DNA of 64,000 nt from JBEIQE01 sp040376705 (GTDB taxonomy: Bacteria > Pseudomonadota > Alphaproteobacteria > UBA2400): assembly GCA_040376705.1 (NCBI GenBank), contig JBEIQE010000006.1:1-64000 (forward strand), in the 5' to 3' direction. A program made the position numbers and the translations under genes. The first letter of the stretch is position 1. Each line of letters starts with the position of its first letter. Of this stretch, positions 34,081 to 43,491 are shown in pieces. The notes below the pieces were generated by a model. It had not been told where the DNA came from. It did not search any database and saw nothing but the letters and a program-made list of their open reading frames with translations.

Positions 34081-35304
34081 TTAAGATACGCTACCTGGCG
34101 CTGCGCCCGGCTTGCTGCGTTGTAGCGGCTTGGCCGGGTCAGCCGCGGCAGACGCAGCTTCCTCTGCTTCGGGCTTGACGGGGCAGCTCAGCATATTCGC
34201 TTCACTCAAACGGCCCAGCTCAATGCGTGTATGGGCGTTATCTGTAGCCCTGCGGAAGGGTGGCGCAGATTCCATTCCGGCACGGAATTGATCGATCACA
34301 TCCGTCTTGAACAAAGGCTTTTTGTCAGGGTCATAGACTGATTCAATATAATTGCCGAAATCAACCGCCTGATCCTGTGTTAGCGCTGCATTATGGCCGA
34401 TTTTACGCGAATGATCGAATAGCTCCTGTACGCTCATCTTTTTCAGCGCTTCCGGATTTTCACTCGCCCACTTCAGCGCATCACGCACAGCGTTGATGGT
34501 ATAATGGCCCGCAGTTTGCGGCAGATCTGTCGGATCAAGCTTGCCTTGCGCATGAATGCGGCCAACTTCGCCAAACTCACGTATCAGCATAAGGGCCGCA
34601 AAAACATCTGCTGTACTTTCGGCCTTGCTGCTGAAGTCTTTGTTACCGAACATGGCCTCAAAATTTATACCCATCATGCTACGGCCATGCAGGTCCATAC
34701 CATGTGCCAATTCATGAAAAGCTGTACTAACGGATGCAAGTACCGGCTTTACACCATCTCTGAAAACCGACTGCCCGGCCAGACGCTCGATGCCCATCTC
34801 AGCCGCCTGCGCGGGCGATACAGCATCATTACAGGCAACCGGCCCCTCGTGCTGGCGTTTACATCCACGGCAGGCTGAATGGCCATCAAGGCTGACCACC
34901 ATGACATCAAGCCCTTCCTTACGCAGGCTTGAGGGGGCGTTTGTACCAAAATGATAGGTACCTGCAGGGCCGGTGTCATTGCCTTCAGGCTTGTTAAACC
35001 CACGATCTTCGCGGGTAGCATTCGCGGTGCGGCTTGCTGTGTCTATGTAACTATCAACCGACTGCTGCAAGCCACTATCGCCTGCAAGGCGCTGCCTGAG
35101 CTCGGGGCGGCGTTCAAGCGCCTGCGCAATGGCCTGCTGCATCTCGGTCTTTACATCATTACCTTGGGCAACGATGGCGACATTCAGGTGTGGGAGGTTT
35201 TGACTGATAAAACCTTGCAGATAGGTTTTTACATCTGGCGTTCCTGATTGATTCAGTAACGCAAGAGCTGCGGGTGTCGGGTTTTGCGGCGTAGGGCTGG
35301 CCAT
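34081..35304 (-). CDS. Uncharacterised zincin-like metalloprotease
   Basis: A 407-residue protein with the zinc protease motif in TAFHELAHGMDLHG (H197, E198, H201). KAESTADVFAALML follows, with E229 and D233 as candidate third ligands, the ExxxD arrangement of gluzincin-like folds. A Cys cluster precedes it (SACRGCKR, C145 and C148, and C158), perhaps a structural zinc site. There is no signal peptide; the N-terminal 110 residues are helical and the C-terminal 40 are a low-complexity Ala/Pro/Lys tail. No family is recognised. It lies 67 bases downstream of the PDE-like gene on the same strand and may be co-transcribed with it. Confidence 0.7.
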   Translation of the reverse strand: MASPTPQNPTPAALALLNQSGTPDVKTYLQGFISQNLPHLNVAIVAQGNDVKTEMQQAIAQALERRPELRQRLAGDSGLQQSVDSYIDTASRTANATREDRGFNKPEGNDTGPAGTYHFGTNAPSSLRKEGLDVMVVSLDGHSACRGCKRQHEGPVACNDAVSPAQAAEMGIERLAGQSVFRDGVKPVLASVSTAFHELAHGMDLHGRSMMGINFEAMFGNKDFSSKAESTADVFAALMLIREFGEVGRIHAQGKLDPTDLPQTAGHYTINAVRDALKWASENPEALKKMSVQELFDHSRKIGHNAALTQDQAVDFGNYIESVYDPDKKPLFKTDVIDQFRAGMESAPPFRRATDNAHTRIELGRLSEANMLSCPVKPEAEEAASAAADPAKPLQRSKPGAAPGSVS

Positions 35305-35371
35305 AAAAGCAGGATAAGCAATAATGCCTAAGCCTCGCTTAACTTGACGTAAAGTCCAACATTAACAGGGA

Positions 35372-36307
35372 CTAAGACTGTAGCTTTACCCCCGCAGGTG
35401 CAGGCCGGAGTAACTGCGCCAGCGAGTGCGTTACTACGGCGATATTGGGGTTGAAGAACTTTCCGGCTTCAGACGCAAAGCCGATATTCCGCCCGCCAAG
35501 GCCATCCGGCTGGGAGACGACGAAGTTGAGCAGGCCCAGGTGATCTTTGTAATCGAGCACCTTGTTCCACTCTGCCCCCAGCTTCGCCTTGCTCACCTTG
35601 GCTGTATGACCTGTTATGCCAGCGGCCAGCAGAATATCTGCATCGCGCAGCATGGCCGCCAGCTCGGCGATACGCTTGTTCTTGATATCGCCCAGAGGTG
35701 CCAGCGCGCCATACCCTTCGGGTACCGGCATGCGGCCACCTGCTTTAAGCGTATTCACATAATCGGGCGAGCGCGAGACATCAGTTGAGCGCACCATCAG
35801 GTGCACGGCATCGCTGGTCGCTTTATCAACATTATGACGCTTCAGGTCGCCGGCAATACCACGCAGACTGCTGTTCTCAAGGCGCAATGGGGTCATGCCG
35901 TTCTTGCCGCCATCATGGTCGTAGTCATGCGCCATGGCGCTGAAGAGCAGAATGGCCTGCTCGCGCGCGCTCAGGCTGCGGCCCTGCCAGGCCGAAATAC
36001 GCACCAAAGCTGCGGCGCAAACCAGCACCTCTTTAAAATGGACAGCGTTATGGTAGCCATTGCCCTCGCCTGCACCAATCCCCTGGTCGATGCGTTTGGC
36101 TACATTATGCCCCGCCTCAATCAGCGCAGCATTGGTAGGCCCTTTAAGATAGTGTGTGAGGTTATTCCACAGCATATGCATGCTGGGCGCCTTGGGCCCG
36201 TGCAGGTGCTCGCTCATCTGCTCGAGATTGCGCGTCACGGCCTCTAACGAACGACCATGCAACGGCGGGAATAACGGTAACCAGTCGATGGTTTCGGCTC
36301 TGCTCAT
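35372..36307 (-). CDS. Class I 3',5'-cyclic-nucleotide phosphodiesterase-like protein
   Basis: A 311-residue cytoplasmic protein. Residues 85-94, YHNAVHFKEV, match the YHNxxHAxDV opening of the class I (eukaryote-type) PDE catalytic domain. Residues 127-136, HDYDHDGGKN, fit the class signature HDx2Hx4N exactly. LENSSL at 143-148 corresponds to the LENHHL segment, and RDADIL at 221-226 supplies the fourth metal-ligand Asp. This predicts a two-metal hydrolase of cAMP or cGMP. The domain is about 60 residues shorter than animal PDE catalytic domains, so the nucleotide pocket may differ. A general HD-domain hydrolase is the alternative. It is divergent from the M3 peptidase genes. Confidence 0.72.
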   Translation of the reverse strand: MSRAETIDWLPLFPPLHGRSLEAVTRNLEQMSEHLHGPKAPSMHMLWNNLTHYLKGPTNAALIEAGHNVAKRIDQGIGAGEGNGYHNAVHFKEVLVCAAALVRISAWQGRSLSAREQAILLFSAMAHDYDHDGGKNGMTPLRLENSSLRGIAGDLKRHNVDKATSDAVHLMVRSTDVSRSPDYVNTLKAGGRMPVPEGYGALAPLGDIKNKRIAELAAMLRDADILLAAGITGHTAKVSKAKLGAEWNKVLDYKDHLGLLNFVVSQPDGLGGRNIGFASEAGKFFNPNIAVVTHSLAQLLRPAPAGVKLQS

Positions 36308-36332
36308 GCCCTCAGCCTAACAGCAAGTACCG

Positions 36333-36347
36333 TGAAATTAAATTTCA
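36333..36347. promoter_or_regulatory. 15-bp inverted repeat between PDE-like and M3 genes
   Basis: TGAAATT-A-AATTTCA is a perfect dyad in the 123-base divergent gap, 26 bases upstream of the PDE-like start. It could be an operator for either gene. TTAACCAATTAA follows at 36362, loosely like a CtrA half-site pair but with a short spacer. Confidence 0.3.
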
Positions 36348-36430
36348 AAAGATGCAGCATGTTAACCAATTAATGCTTCTCTTGCACCCAGCACACTCCT
36401 ATCTATTTGATGTAACAGGGGGCCTATAAA

Positions 36431-38512
36431 ATGACCGTTATTCCGGACGAGCTAAAAGATAATCCGCTTCTACACGACTGGAGGCTAACTGGCGGCCTGC
36501 CTAACTACGCAGCGCTCAAGCCCGAGCATTTCGAACCCGCCCTGCGCTTTGCCATGGCTACCGAGCGCGCCGAGATTAAAGCCATTACGGCGCAAAAGGA
36601 AAAGCCGACATTCGAGAACACCATTCTGGCTTTTGAGCGTACTGGAGATCTGCTTGATCAGGTCGGCAGCGTTTTCAACAGTCTTGCTGGCGTGATGAGT
36701 AACAAGGTGATGCAGAAACTGGAGAAGAAACTGCACCCGCTGCTTAGCCGCCATAGCTCATGGGTGTTCCAGAACACTGCCCTGTTCAAACGCGTTGATA
36801 AAGTGTTCAGCCAGCGGGCCGAACTGGATGCCGTAAAGCGCCGCCTGGTCGAGACCATCCACAAATCATTCGTTGATTCAGGTGCACAGCTCAGCCCTGC
36901 TGATAAGAAGCGCCTGGCCGATATTCAGGCCGAGGAAGCTGCACTGGGCACAAAGTTTGATACCAATCGTACCAATCAGGTGGCCAAACCCGTACTGGTG
37001 CTCAGCACGGAGGCCGAACTGGCTGGCTTGCCGCAGTTTTTGCGCGACAGCGCCAAGGAAACCGCCCGCGCCACCGGCCATAAGGGCAAATACGCCTTCC
37101 TGTGCACGGGTACCGACACCAACGCCTTCCTCACCTACTCCAGCCGCCGTGATTTGCGCGAACAGCTGTTTATCGCCCATGCCAGCCGCAATGACCGTGG
37201 GGATGAATTTGACAACAAGGCAACCTGCGCGAAGTTGCTCGCGCTCGCAGCCGAAAGCGCGAGGATGCTGGGTTATAGCAATCCGGCCCAGATGTATCTC
37301 AAAGATAACATGATCAAGAATCCCGAGAATGCCGAAGCACTGCTGCATCAGAGCTGGGATCGCACCGTGGTTGCCTATAATAACGAGCGCAAGATTTTGC
37401 ATGAGGCTGCGGCTGCCGAAGGCATGAACGAGCCGCTGCAGCCCTGGGACTGGAAGTACTACGCCCAACAGGTGCGCGAGAAGCACTACAAGCTGGATGA
37501 TGCCGAGCTGAAGCCCTACCTCTCGCTCGATAACGTACGCGATGCCGCCTTTGCTGCAGCCAACAAGCTGTGGGGCATTACCTTCAGAAAGGTAGAGGGC
37601 GCCCGTTTATACCATCCTGATGCAGAGCTATTTGAAGTCTGCGAAGCGGATGGAACGCCGATTGGAAAATTCATCGGTGATTACTTTGCCCGTGCAGGCG
37701 ACCGCAAGAACATCGCCCCCGCCAAGCAGCAGGGGGCCTGGATGGGCGAGCTGCGCACACAATATAGTCTGGACGGCGGACAGCAGCCGATTGTCTACAA
37801 CGTCTGCAATATCAGCAAGGCATCAGAAGGCCAGCCCACGCTGCTGTCGCTTGAAGAGGCGCAAACCCTGTTCCATGAAATGGGCCACGGACTGCACGGC
37901 CTGCTCTCGAAGGTCGAGTACCCAACTCTTGCCGGCTGCAACGGGCCGATGGACTATGTCGAGCTACCCTCACAGATCTTCGAGAAATTCCTTCTCTCGA
38001 ATGATATTTTACGTCAGCATTTACGCCATTTCGAGACCGGCGCGCCGATGCCTGCAGCGCTGATCGAAAAGCTCAAGGCCAGTGAGAACTTCTGTCGCGG
38101 CCATGACACAATGGAGTATCTGGCCTCAGCCGTTGTTGATCTGGCGCTCTACCGCCTACCCGATGCCAGTGGCGTTGATTTTACCAAATTCGAGCAGGAC
38201 ACACTCAAGCAATGGGGCCTGCCGGAAGGGGGCTACATGCGCCACCGTCTGGCGCACTTCAGCCATATCTTCGGCGGTGGCTATCCAGCTTCCTATCATA
38301 GTTATGAGCAGGCAGCCGTACTTGATACTGATGGCTATGCCGCGTTTGAGGAAAAAGGCGATTCATTCCATCAGCCAACCGCTGCCCGCCTGCGCCGCGA
38401 AGTTTACGCAAGCGGTGCCTCGCGCGACCCGCTTGAAAGCTATATCGCCTTCCGTGGCCGAGCGCCGCAGATGGATGCATTATTCAAATCACGTGGTTTC
38501 ACTCCAGCATGA
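36431..38512 (+). CDS. M3-family zinc oligopeptidase (OpdA/Dcp-like), first copy
   Basis: A 693-residue cytoplasmic peptidase. The active site is FHEMGHGLHG (zinc His pair and catalytic Glu), with the third ligand Glu further on in DYVELPSQIFEKFL. Length and organisation match oligopeptidase A/peptidyl-dipeptidase Dcp, which degrade signal peptides and short oligopeptides. The stop overlaps the start of a second M3 gene by four bases. Confidence 0.93.
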   Translation: MTVIPDELKDNPLLHDWRLTGGLPNYAALKPEHFEPALRFAMATERAEIKAITAQKEKPTFENTILAFERTGDLLDQVGSVFNSLAGVMSNKVMQKLEKKLHPLLSRHSSWVFQNTALFKRVDKVFSQRAELDAVKRRLVETIHKSFVDSGAQLSPADKKRLADIQAEEAALGTKFDTNRTNQVAKPVLVLSTEAELAGLPQFLRDSAKETARATGHKGKYAFLCTGTDTNAFLTYSSRRDLREQLFIAHASRNDRGDEFDNKATCAKLLALAAESARMLGYSNPAQMYLKDNMIKNPENAEALLHQSWDRTVVAYNNERKILHEAAAAEGMNEPLQPWDWKYYAQQVREKHYKLDDAELKPYLSLDNVRDAAFAAANKLWGITFRKVEGARLYHPDAELFEVCEADGTPIGKFIGDYFARAGDRKNIAPAKQQGAWMGELRTQYSLDGGQQPIVYNVCNISKASEGQPTLLSLEEAQTLFHEMGHGLHGLLSKVEYPTLAGCNGPMDYVELPSQIFEKFLLSNDILRQHLRHFETGAPMPAALIEKLKASENFCRGHDTMEYLASAVVDLALYRLPDASGVDFTKFEQDTLKQWGLPEGGYMRHRLAHFSHIFGGGYPASYHSYEQAAVLDTDGYAAFEEKGDSFHQPTAARLRREVYASGASRDPLESYIAFRGRAPQMDALFKSRGFTPA

Positions 38513-40569
38513 AAGACCTGATCATGACCAAGACCTTTGAGAACAATCCACTGCTGCAGCCCTCGCCCCAGCCGTTCGGTGTGCCCGATTTTACCAATAT
38601 CAAGATCGAGCATTTCAAGCCTGCGATGTTTGAGGGCATGCGCCGCCAGAAGCGTAACCTTGATGCGATTGCCGCCAACCCTGCGCCTGCGACCTTCGAA
38701 AACACCATCATTCCACTCGAGCTGGCAGAGCAGGACCTCGAGAACGTTGCCTATGTCTTCTTCATGCTGGCAGGCACCAGCAATACACCTGCCATTACCC
38801 GCATTCAGCAGAAAATGATGCCGGTGTTCTCGCGTCATGGCAGCAAGCAAGCCCAGCGTGAAGATATCTTCGCCCGCGTAAATGTTGTGTATAACAATCG
38901 CGCCAGCCTGCAGCCACACCAACAGCGACTGGTTGAGGACTATTATATTGCCGCCACTCATGCCGGTATCGGCCAGCCAGACCATATCAAGGCCGAGCTA
39001 AGTGCAGTAAGCGCGCAGCTCAGCGCTGTAACCACCGAGTTTGGTGAACGCGTTTTGGGCCAGACCGATAAAACCCTGTTCCTGATCGATAACGAGGCCG
39101 ATCTTGAAGGCCTCTCACCCACGCAGCGTAACAAGGCCGCTGCCACCGCCAAGGCAGCCGATCATGATGGCAAGTTCGGCTTCCGCCTGATGCGTCCTGA
39201 GCTTGAGGCCTTCCTTACTGCTTCGCCGCGCCGCGACCTACGCGAGAAGTTCTACACCCAGTTCATGCTGCGTAACGATAACGGTGACGAGTTTGACACC
39301 AACGACCTCATCCCGAAGGCAATCGAGCTGAAGCAGCGCAAGGCAGCCCTGCTGGGCTATAACAATTACGCGCAGATGGCGCTTGAGCATAACATGGCGC
39401 GCAACCCCGAGACTGCAACCGCACTGATGGTTGACCTCTGGGGCCCTGCCAAAGCCAAATACGCTACTGAGCTGGCGGAGCGGCAGCCGCTGGCAGCTGC
39501 CGATGGTATCAACGAGCCCATCCAGCCATGGGATTGGGCCTATTACACCGAGAAGCTGCGCCAGCAAAAGTATGCGCTTGATGATACCGAAGTCAGCAAG
39601 TACCTGAAGCTCGAGAATGTGCAGGCTGCCCTGTTTGATGTGGCCGAGCGTCTGTTTGGCGTGACCATGAAGCGCCGCGAAGACATCAAAACCCATCACC
39701 CGGATGCCAAGGCATGGGAAATGCTGGATGCTGATGGCAACCATGTAGCAGTCTTTATTGATGACTTCTTTGCCCGTACGGGTAAACGTGCTGGCGCCTG
39801 GATGAGCAAGCTGCGTGGCTCGCATGGCCTTGCAGGTGGCCAGCGACCAATCATTTACAACGTCTGCAACTTCAGCAAGGCTGAAGATGGCCAGCCACAG
39901 CTGATTAGCAAAGATGATGCTATTACCATGTTCCACGAATTCGGCCATGCTCTGCATGGCATGCTCAGCCGTGCCGAGCTGCCCTCACAGGCAGGAACAA
40001 ATGTGAAGCGAGATAATGTCGAGCTGCCATCACAGTTCATGGAGCATTACTTCACCGTACCCGAGATCATGGAAAAGCACTTCCTGCACGTTGACACCGG
40101 TGTGCCGATGCCCAAGGAAATGATCCAGAAGCTTAAAGACAGCAAGCTGATTGAGGAAGGGTTTGAAATGACCCGCTACCTCATCTCGGCACTCATCGAC
40201 CTTGAGCTACATCAGCGTCCGGGTGGCGCGGCACTGGATGTGAAGAAGTTTGAGACCGAGATGGTGCAGAAGTACGACCTACCCGCCACCGCCCCGCAGG
40301 TGCACCGCCTACCACACTTCCAGCACAGCTTTAGTGGCTATTCAGCCCAGTACTATGTTTACCGCTACGCAAATGTATATGACTACGATGCATTTGCTGC
40401 GTTTAACGAAGCGGGCGATCCGTTCCATAAGCCAACTGCCCAGCTGCTGAAGGAAAACATCTACGAGACCGGCAACAGCCGCGCACCGGATGTGAACTAC
40501 CGTGGTTTCCGGGGCAAGGACGCCACCCGCGATGCGCTGCTTAAGGGTACTGGCTTGATACCAGCCTGA
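38509..40569 (+). CDS. M3-family zinc oligopeptidase (OpdA/Dcp-like), second copy
   Basis: A 686-residue paralogue of the preceding gene with FHEFGHALHG and DNVELPSQFMEHYF. The two share the same overall plan but differ widely in sequence, so the duplication is old or the pair was assembled. The ATG at 38509 overlaps the upstream stop (ATGA); ATG 38524 (MTKTFENN) is an alternative start. One copy may act as OpdA and the other as Dcp, but this cannot be told by eye. Confidence 0.93.
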   Translation: MKDLIMTKTFENNPLLQPSPQPFGVPDFTNIKIEHFKPAMFEGMRRQKRNLDAIAANPAPATFENTIIPLELAEQDLENVAYVFFMLAGTSNTPAITRIQQKMMPVFSRHGSKQAQREDIFARVNVVYNNRASLQPHQQRLVEDYYIAATHAGIGQPDHIKAELSAVSAQLSAVTTEFGERVLGQTDKTLFLIDNEADLEGLSPTQRNKAAATAKAADHDGKFGFRLMRPELEAFLTASPRRDLREKFYTQFMLRNDNGDEFDTNDLIPKAIELKQRKAALLGYNNYAQMALEHNMARNPETATALMVDLWGPAKAKYATELAERQPLAAADGINEPIQPWDWAYYTEKLRQQKYALDDTEVSKYLKLENVQAALFDVAERLFGVTMKRREDIKTHHPDAKAWEMLDADGNHVAVFIDDFFARTGKRAGAWMSKLRGSHGLAGGQRPIIYNVCNFSKAEDGQPQLISKDDAITMFHEFGHALHGMLSRAELPSQAGTNVKRDNVELPSQFMEHYFTVPEIMEKHFLHVDTGVPMPKEMIQKLKDSKLIEEGFEMTRYLISALIDLELHQRPGGAALDVKKFETEMVQKYDLPATAPQVHRLPHFQHSFSGYSAQYYVYRYANVYDYDAFAAFNEAGDPFHKPTAQLLKENIYETGNSRAPDVNYRGFRGKDATRDALLKGTGLIPA

Positions 40570-40577
40570 GCATCGCC

Positions 40578-42188
40578 TTAGTGGTCCAGCGGGTCATCGG
40601 CGCCGATGCCGGTTTGTGCACGCACATACTGGGCATCAAACGCCTTGCGGTCGATCTCGGCTCTGGCCGAGTGGTCAGTGACCGAGAAGAACCATATGCC
40701 AAGGAACGCTACAGTCATTGAGAGCAGGGCCGGATACTCGGTGATCGAGAACATGGCCTTGAACTCATCCGGGTAAAGGGTGTGTTCAAATCCAAGTACG
40801 CTTACCCACACGGTCTTGCTGAGCAGCATGAGCACGATGGCCGAGCCCAGACCGAGTGAGCCACCAATAACTGCGCCGCGCGTGGTCATACCGCGCCAGT
40901 ACATGGAAAGCAGCAATACAGGGAAGTTGGCACTGGCCGCAATCGCAAAGGCCAAGCCCACCATATAGGCTACGTTCTGGTTCTCGAACGAGATACCCAG
41001 CACCATGGCTAGTAGACCAAGGCCTACGGTGGCAAGGCGCGAGACCTTCATTTCCTGCTTTTCAGTCGCTTTACCAGCCTTGAACACGCGGGCGTAAAGA
41101 TCATGCGAAATGGCACTGGCACCCGCCAGCGTGAGCCCCGAGACCACCGCCAGAATAGTGGCAAAGGCCACAGCCGAGATAAAGCCCATCATCACGCTGC
41201 CGCCAACCGCATGTGCCAGCTGCACAGCCGCCATGTTATTGCCGCCTACCAACGCGCCATTGGCATCAACATAGCTGGTATTACCGGTGAGGAATACAAT
41301 CGCGCCAAATCCGATGATGAAGGTGAGGATGTAGAAGTAACCGATAAAGCCGGTGGCGACGACAACCGAGCGGTTAGCCTGGCGCGCATCCTTCACGGTG
41401 AAGAAGCGCATAAGAATATGCGGGAGACCCGCCGTACCAAACATCAGTGCCAAGCCAAGGGATATGGCCGAGATCGGGTCTTTCACCAAACCGCCCGGCG
41501 CCATGATGGCCCCGCCCTTGCTGTGCACCTCAACCGCCTTGGAGAACATGGCAGTGATATTGAAGTTAAAGCTAAACAGCACGAGGAAGGCGATGGTCGA
41601 AGCACCCAGCAGCAGCAACACTGCCTTGATGAGCTGCACCCAGGTGGTGGCCAGCATACCGCCAAAGGTGACATAGGCAATCATCAGCAGCCCCACAATA
41701 ACCACAGCACTGCTATAAGGCAAATGGAACAGGATTTCGATGAGTTTGCCCGCGCCCACCATCTGCGCAATCAGGTAGAGCGCAACAGTAGTGAGCGAGC
41801 CGCAGGCTGCCAGAATACGAATGGGGTTCTGGCTGAAGCGGAAGGAGACTACATCCGAAAAGTTATAGCGCCCGAGGTTACGCAGCGGCCCCGCAATGAG
41901 CAGCAGAATGATCGGCCAGCCAACCAAAAAGCCGATGGAATAGAGCAAGCCATCAAACCCTGAGGCGAATACAAGGCCAGAAATGCCGAGGAAAGATGCC
42001 GCCGACATATAGTCGCCCGCAATCGCAAGACCGTTCTGGAAGCCGGTAATCTGCCCACCTGCTGAGTAGAAGTCTTTGGTCGTGCGTGTGCGCTTGCTGG
42101 CCCAATAGGTGATGGAAAGCGTAACCGCCACGAAAGCCAAAAAGATGACAACAGCGGTGAGGTTTACAGTAGCGAGATATTCACTCAT
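40578..42188 (-). CDS. actP: Sodium:solute symporter, acetate permease ActP-like
   Basis: A 536-residue polytopic membrane protein of the SSS family with about 13 helices. Features include GDYMSAASFLGISGLVF, the sodium-site segment TILAVVSGLTLAGASAISHD and GTAGLPHILMRFFTVKD, characteristic of ActP (cation/acetate symporters). The upstream DUF485 gene, overlapping by four bases, is the standard partner. The last base before the convergent M3 gene end is only eight bases away. Confidence 0.9.
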   Translation of the reverse strand: MSEYLATVNLTAVVIFLAFVAVTLSITYWASKRTRTTKDFYSAGGQITGFQNGLAIAGDYMSAASFLGISGLVFASGFDGLLYSIGFLVGWPIILLLIAGPLRNLGRYNFSDVVSFRFSQNPIRILAACGSLTTVALYLIAQMVGAGKLIEILFHLPYSSAVVIVGLLMIAYVTFGGMLATTWVQLIKAVLLLLGASTIAFLVLFSFNFNITAMFSKAVEVHSKGGAIMAPGGLVKDPISAISLGLALMFGTAGLPHILMRFFTVKDARQANRSVVVATGFIGYFYILTFIIGFGAIVFLTGNTSYVDANGALVGGNNMAAVQLAHAVGGSVMMGFISAVAFATILAVVSGLTLAGASAISHDLYARVFKAGKATEKQEMKVSRLATVGLGLLAMVLGISFENQNVAYMVGLAFAIAASANFPVLLLSMYWRGMTTRGAVIGGSLGLGSAIVLMLLSKTVWVSVLGFEHTLYPDEFKAMFSITEYPALLSMTVAFLGIWFFSVTDHSARAEIDRKAFDAQYVRAQTGIGADDPLDH

Positions 42189-42496
42189 TTGGTCACCGCC
42201 TTGGCCTGAATGCGGGATACAAGATCGGTAATATGGCGGTTAACATACCAGACGTTAAACGCGGTAATTGCAAAGGTGATGAATATAAGCCCGAGGCCCA
42301 CCCAGATACCTACACTGGTCACGCCATCGGATGTCTTCTGCGCCAGAGTGGCAGGTGAATAGGCCACCATCAGAATAAAGCCGTAATAGGTCACCAGCAT
42401 GGTGAGGCACAAGGGAATGGTTATCTGGCGGCGCTTGTGCAGCAACTCGCGATACTCCGGCAGTGCGCGGATCTCATCTGATGTCAGTGTTTTCAT
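42185..42496 (-). CDS. DUF485 (YjcH-like) membrane protein
   Basis: A 103-residue protein with two transmembrane helices (TMLVTYYGFILMVAYSPATL, then VGIWVGLGLIFITFAITAFN) and the DUF485 plan RALPEYRELLHKRR before the first helix. It is found beside ActP-type symporters and thought to be an accessory. The ATG at 42496 has GGGGA upstream; the ATG at 42514 is also possible. The stop overlaps actP by four bases. Confidence 0.88.
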   Translation of the reverse strand: MKTLTSDEIRALPEYRELLHKRRQITIPLCLTMLVTYYGFILMVAYSPATLAQKTSDGVTSVGIWVGLGLIFITFAITAFNVWYVNRHITDLVSRIQAKAVTK

Positions 42497-42626
42497 GTCT
42501 ATCCCCGTTATCATTATTCTTCTTGTTATATGAAATAAGATTACCCCATAGCGAAGGCAAGCGGCAGCATATTCAATGCTGCAACGCATGAACCAATTTT
42601 AGCTAAAAATGGCCAGCCTTGTAGGC

Positions 42627-43490
42627 TTAGGGTGTAGCGCCAATAAACGCAGCAATACGCTGCGACACTGCACTACTGGCACTGGCAAGATCGAGAAAGA
42701 TACGCATATGGCTGTTATCGCCCTCATACGGTATTGCCGTGCTTTGCGCCTTGCTACCGATATTCACCAGCTTGGCTGCCATCGCGCCTGCCTGCCGCAC
42801 TGACTCGGCAGTATCCGATGCAGCAATCAGCAGGAACGGCGGATAGGACTTGCCTTCACTCACATGCCAGAAGGGCGAGGCCGCATGCTCGCTACCTGAA
42901 ACAAAAGTGTTGGTGCGCATTTCATCATCGGCGCCCCATACATGGGCGCGGCGTTCAAGATCGAGGCTTGCAGTATCAACCGAGATAACGCCCGCCAACT
43001 GGGCAGGCTTGTAACCATAACGGCCAAGGTAATAGTCGTTGGTTCCAGCCAGTGCCACCAGATGCGCGCCAGCTGAATGGCCCATGAGATAGATACGGTC
43101 GGGATTGCCGCCATACGCCTTGATGTTCTGATACGCCCAGATGATGGCCATGGCCACATCCTCGATCTGCGCGGGATGCTTGTTGGCGGGCGCGAGGCGG
43201 TAGTTGGGCACAACCATTGTAAGCCCCTGCCGCGCGAGGGTAGCTGCGACACGGCTGTGATAAAAATCAATCTTGTCGCCACCAGTCCAGCCACCACCAT
43301 GTACAGCTACCATAACCGGGCAGCCCGCAGCCGGGCAATTGCTACCCGCATAAACATCCAGCCGGTTGCGTACATCTTGCCCATAAGCAATATCACTTGA
43401 AGGGGCGCCCTTCATGTAGCGCAGGCCCAGCATGAGGCTCCCCAGTGACAGCAACAGCACCAGGGCAATAATATACGCGCGTTTGGTCAT
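42627..43490 (-). CDS. Alpha/beta-hydrolase esterase (HSL/carboxylesterase-like)
   Basis: A 287-residue enzyme with an N-terminal membrane anchor or signal (IIALVLLLSLGSLMLGL). It has the oxyanion-hole motif VHGGGWTGGD, nucleophile GHSAGAHLVAL and a late His in EGDNSHMRIF, forming a Ser-Asp-His triad. It probably cleaves small esters in the periplasm; the substrate is unknown. It starts one base after the pmbA stop, so they are likely co-transcribed. Confidence 0.85.
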   Translation of the reverse strand: MTKRAYIIALVLLLSLGSLMLGLRYMKGAPSSDIAYGQDVRNRLDVYAGSNCPAAGCPVMVAVHGGGWTGGDKIDFYHSRVAATLARQGLTMVVPNYRLAPANKHPAQIEDVAMAIIWAYQNIKAYGGNPDRIYLMGHSAGAHLVALAGTNDYYLGRYGYKPAQLAGVISVDTASLDLERRAHVWGADDEMRTNTFVSGSEHAASPFWHVSEGKSYPPFLLIAASDTAESVRQAGAMAAKLVNIGSKAQSTAIPYEGDNSHMRIFLDLASASSAVSQRIAAFIGATP

Positions 43491-43491
43491 G

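Noticed and set aside
41103..41963. Plus-strand ORF (286 codons) opposite actP
   Set aside because: Antisense shadow of a clear membrane transporter, with unnatural composition.
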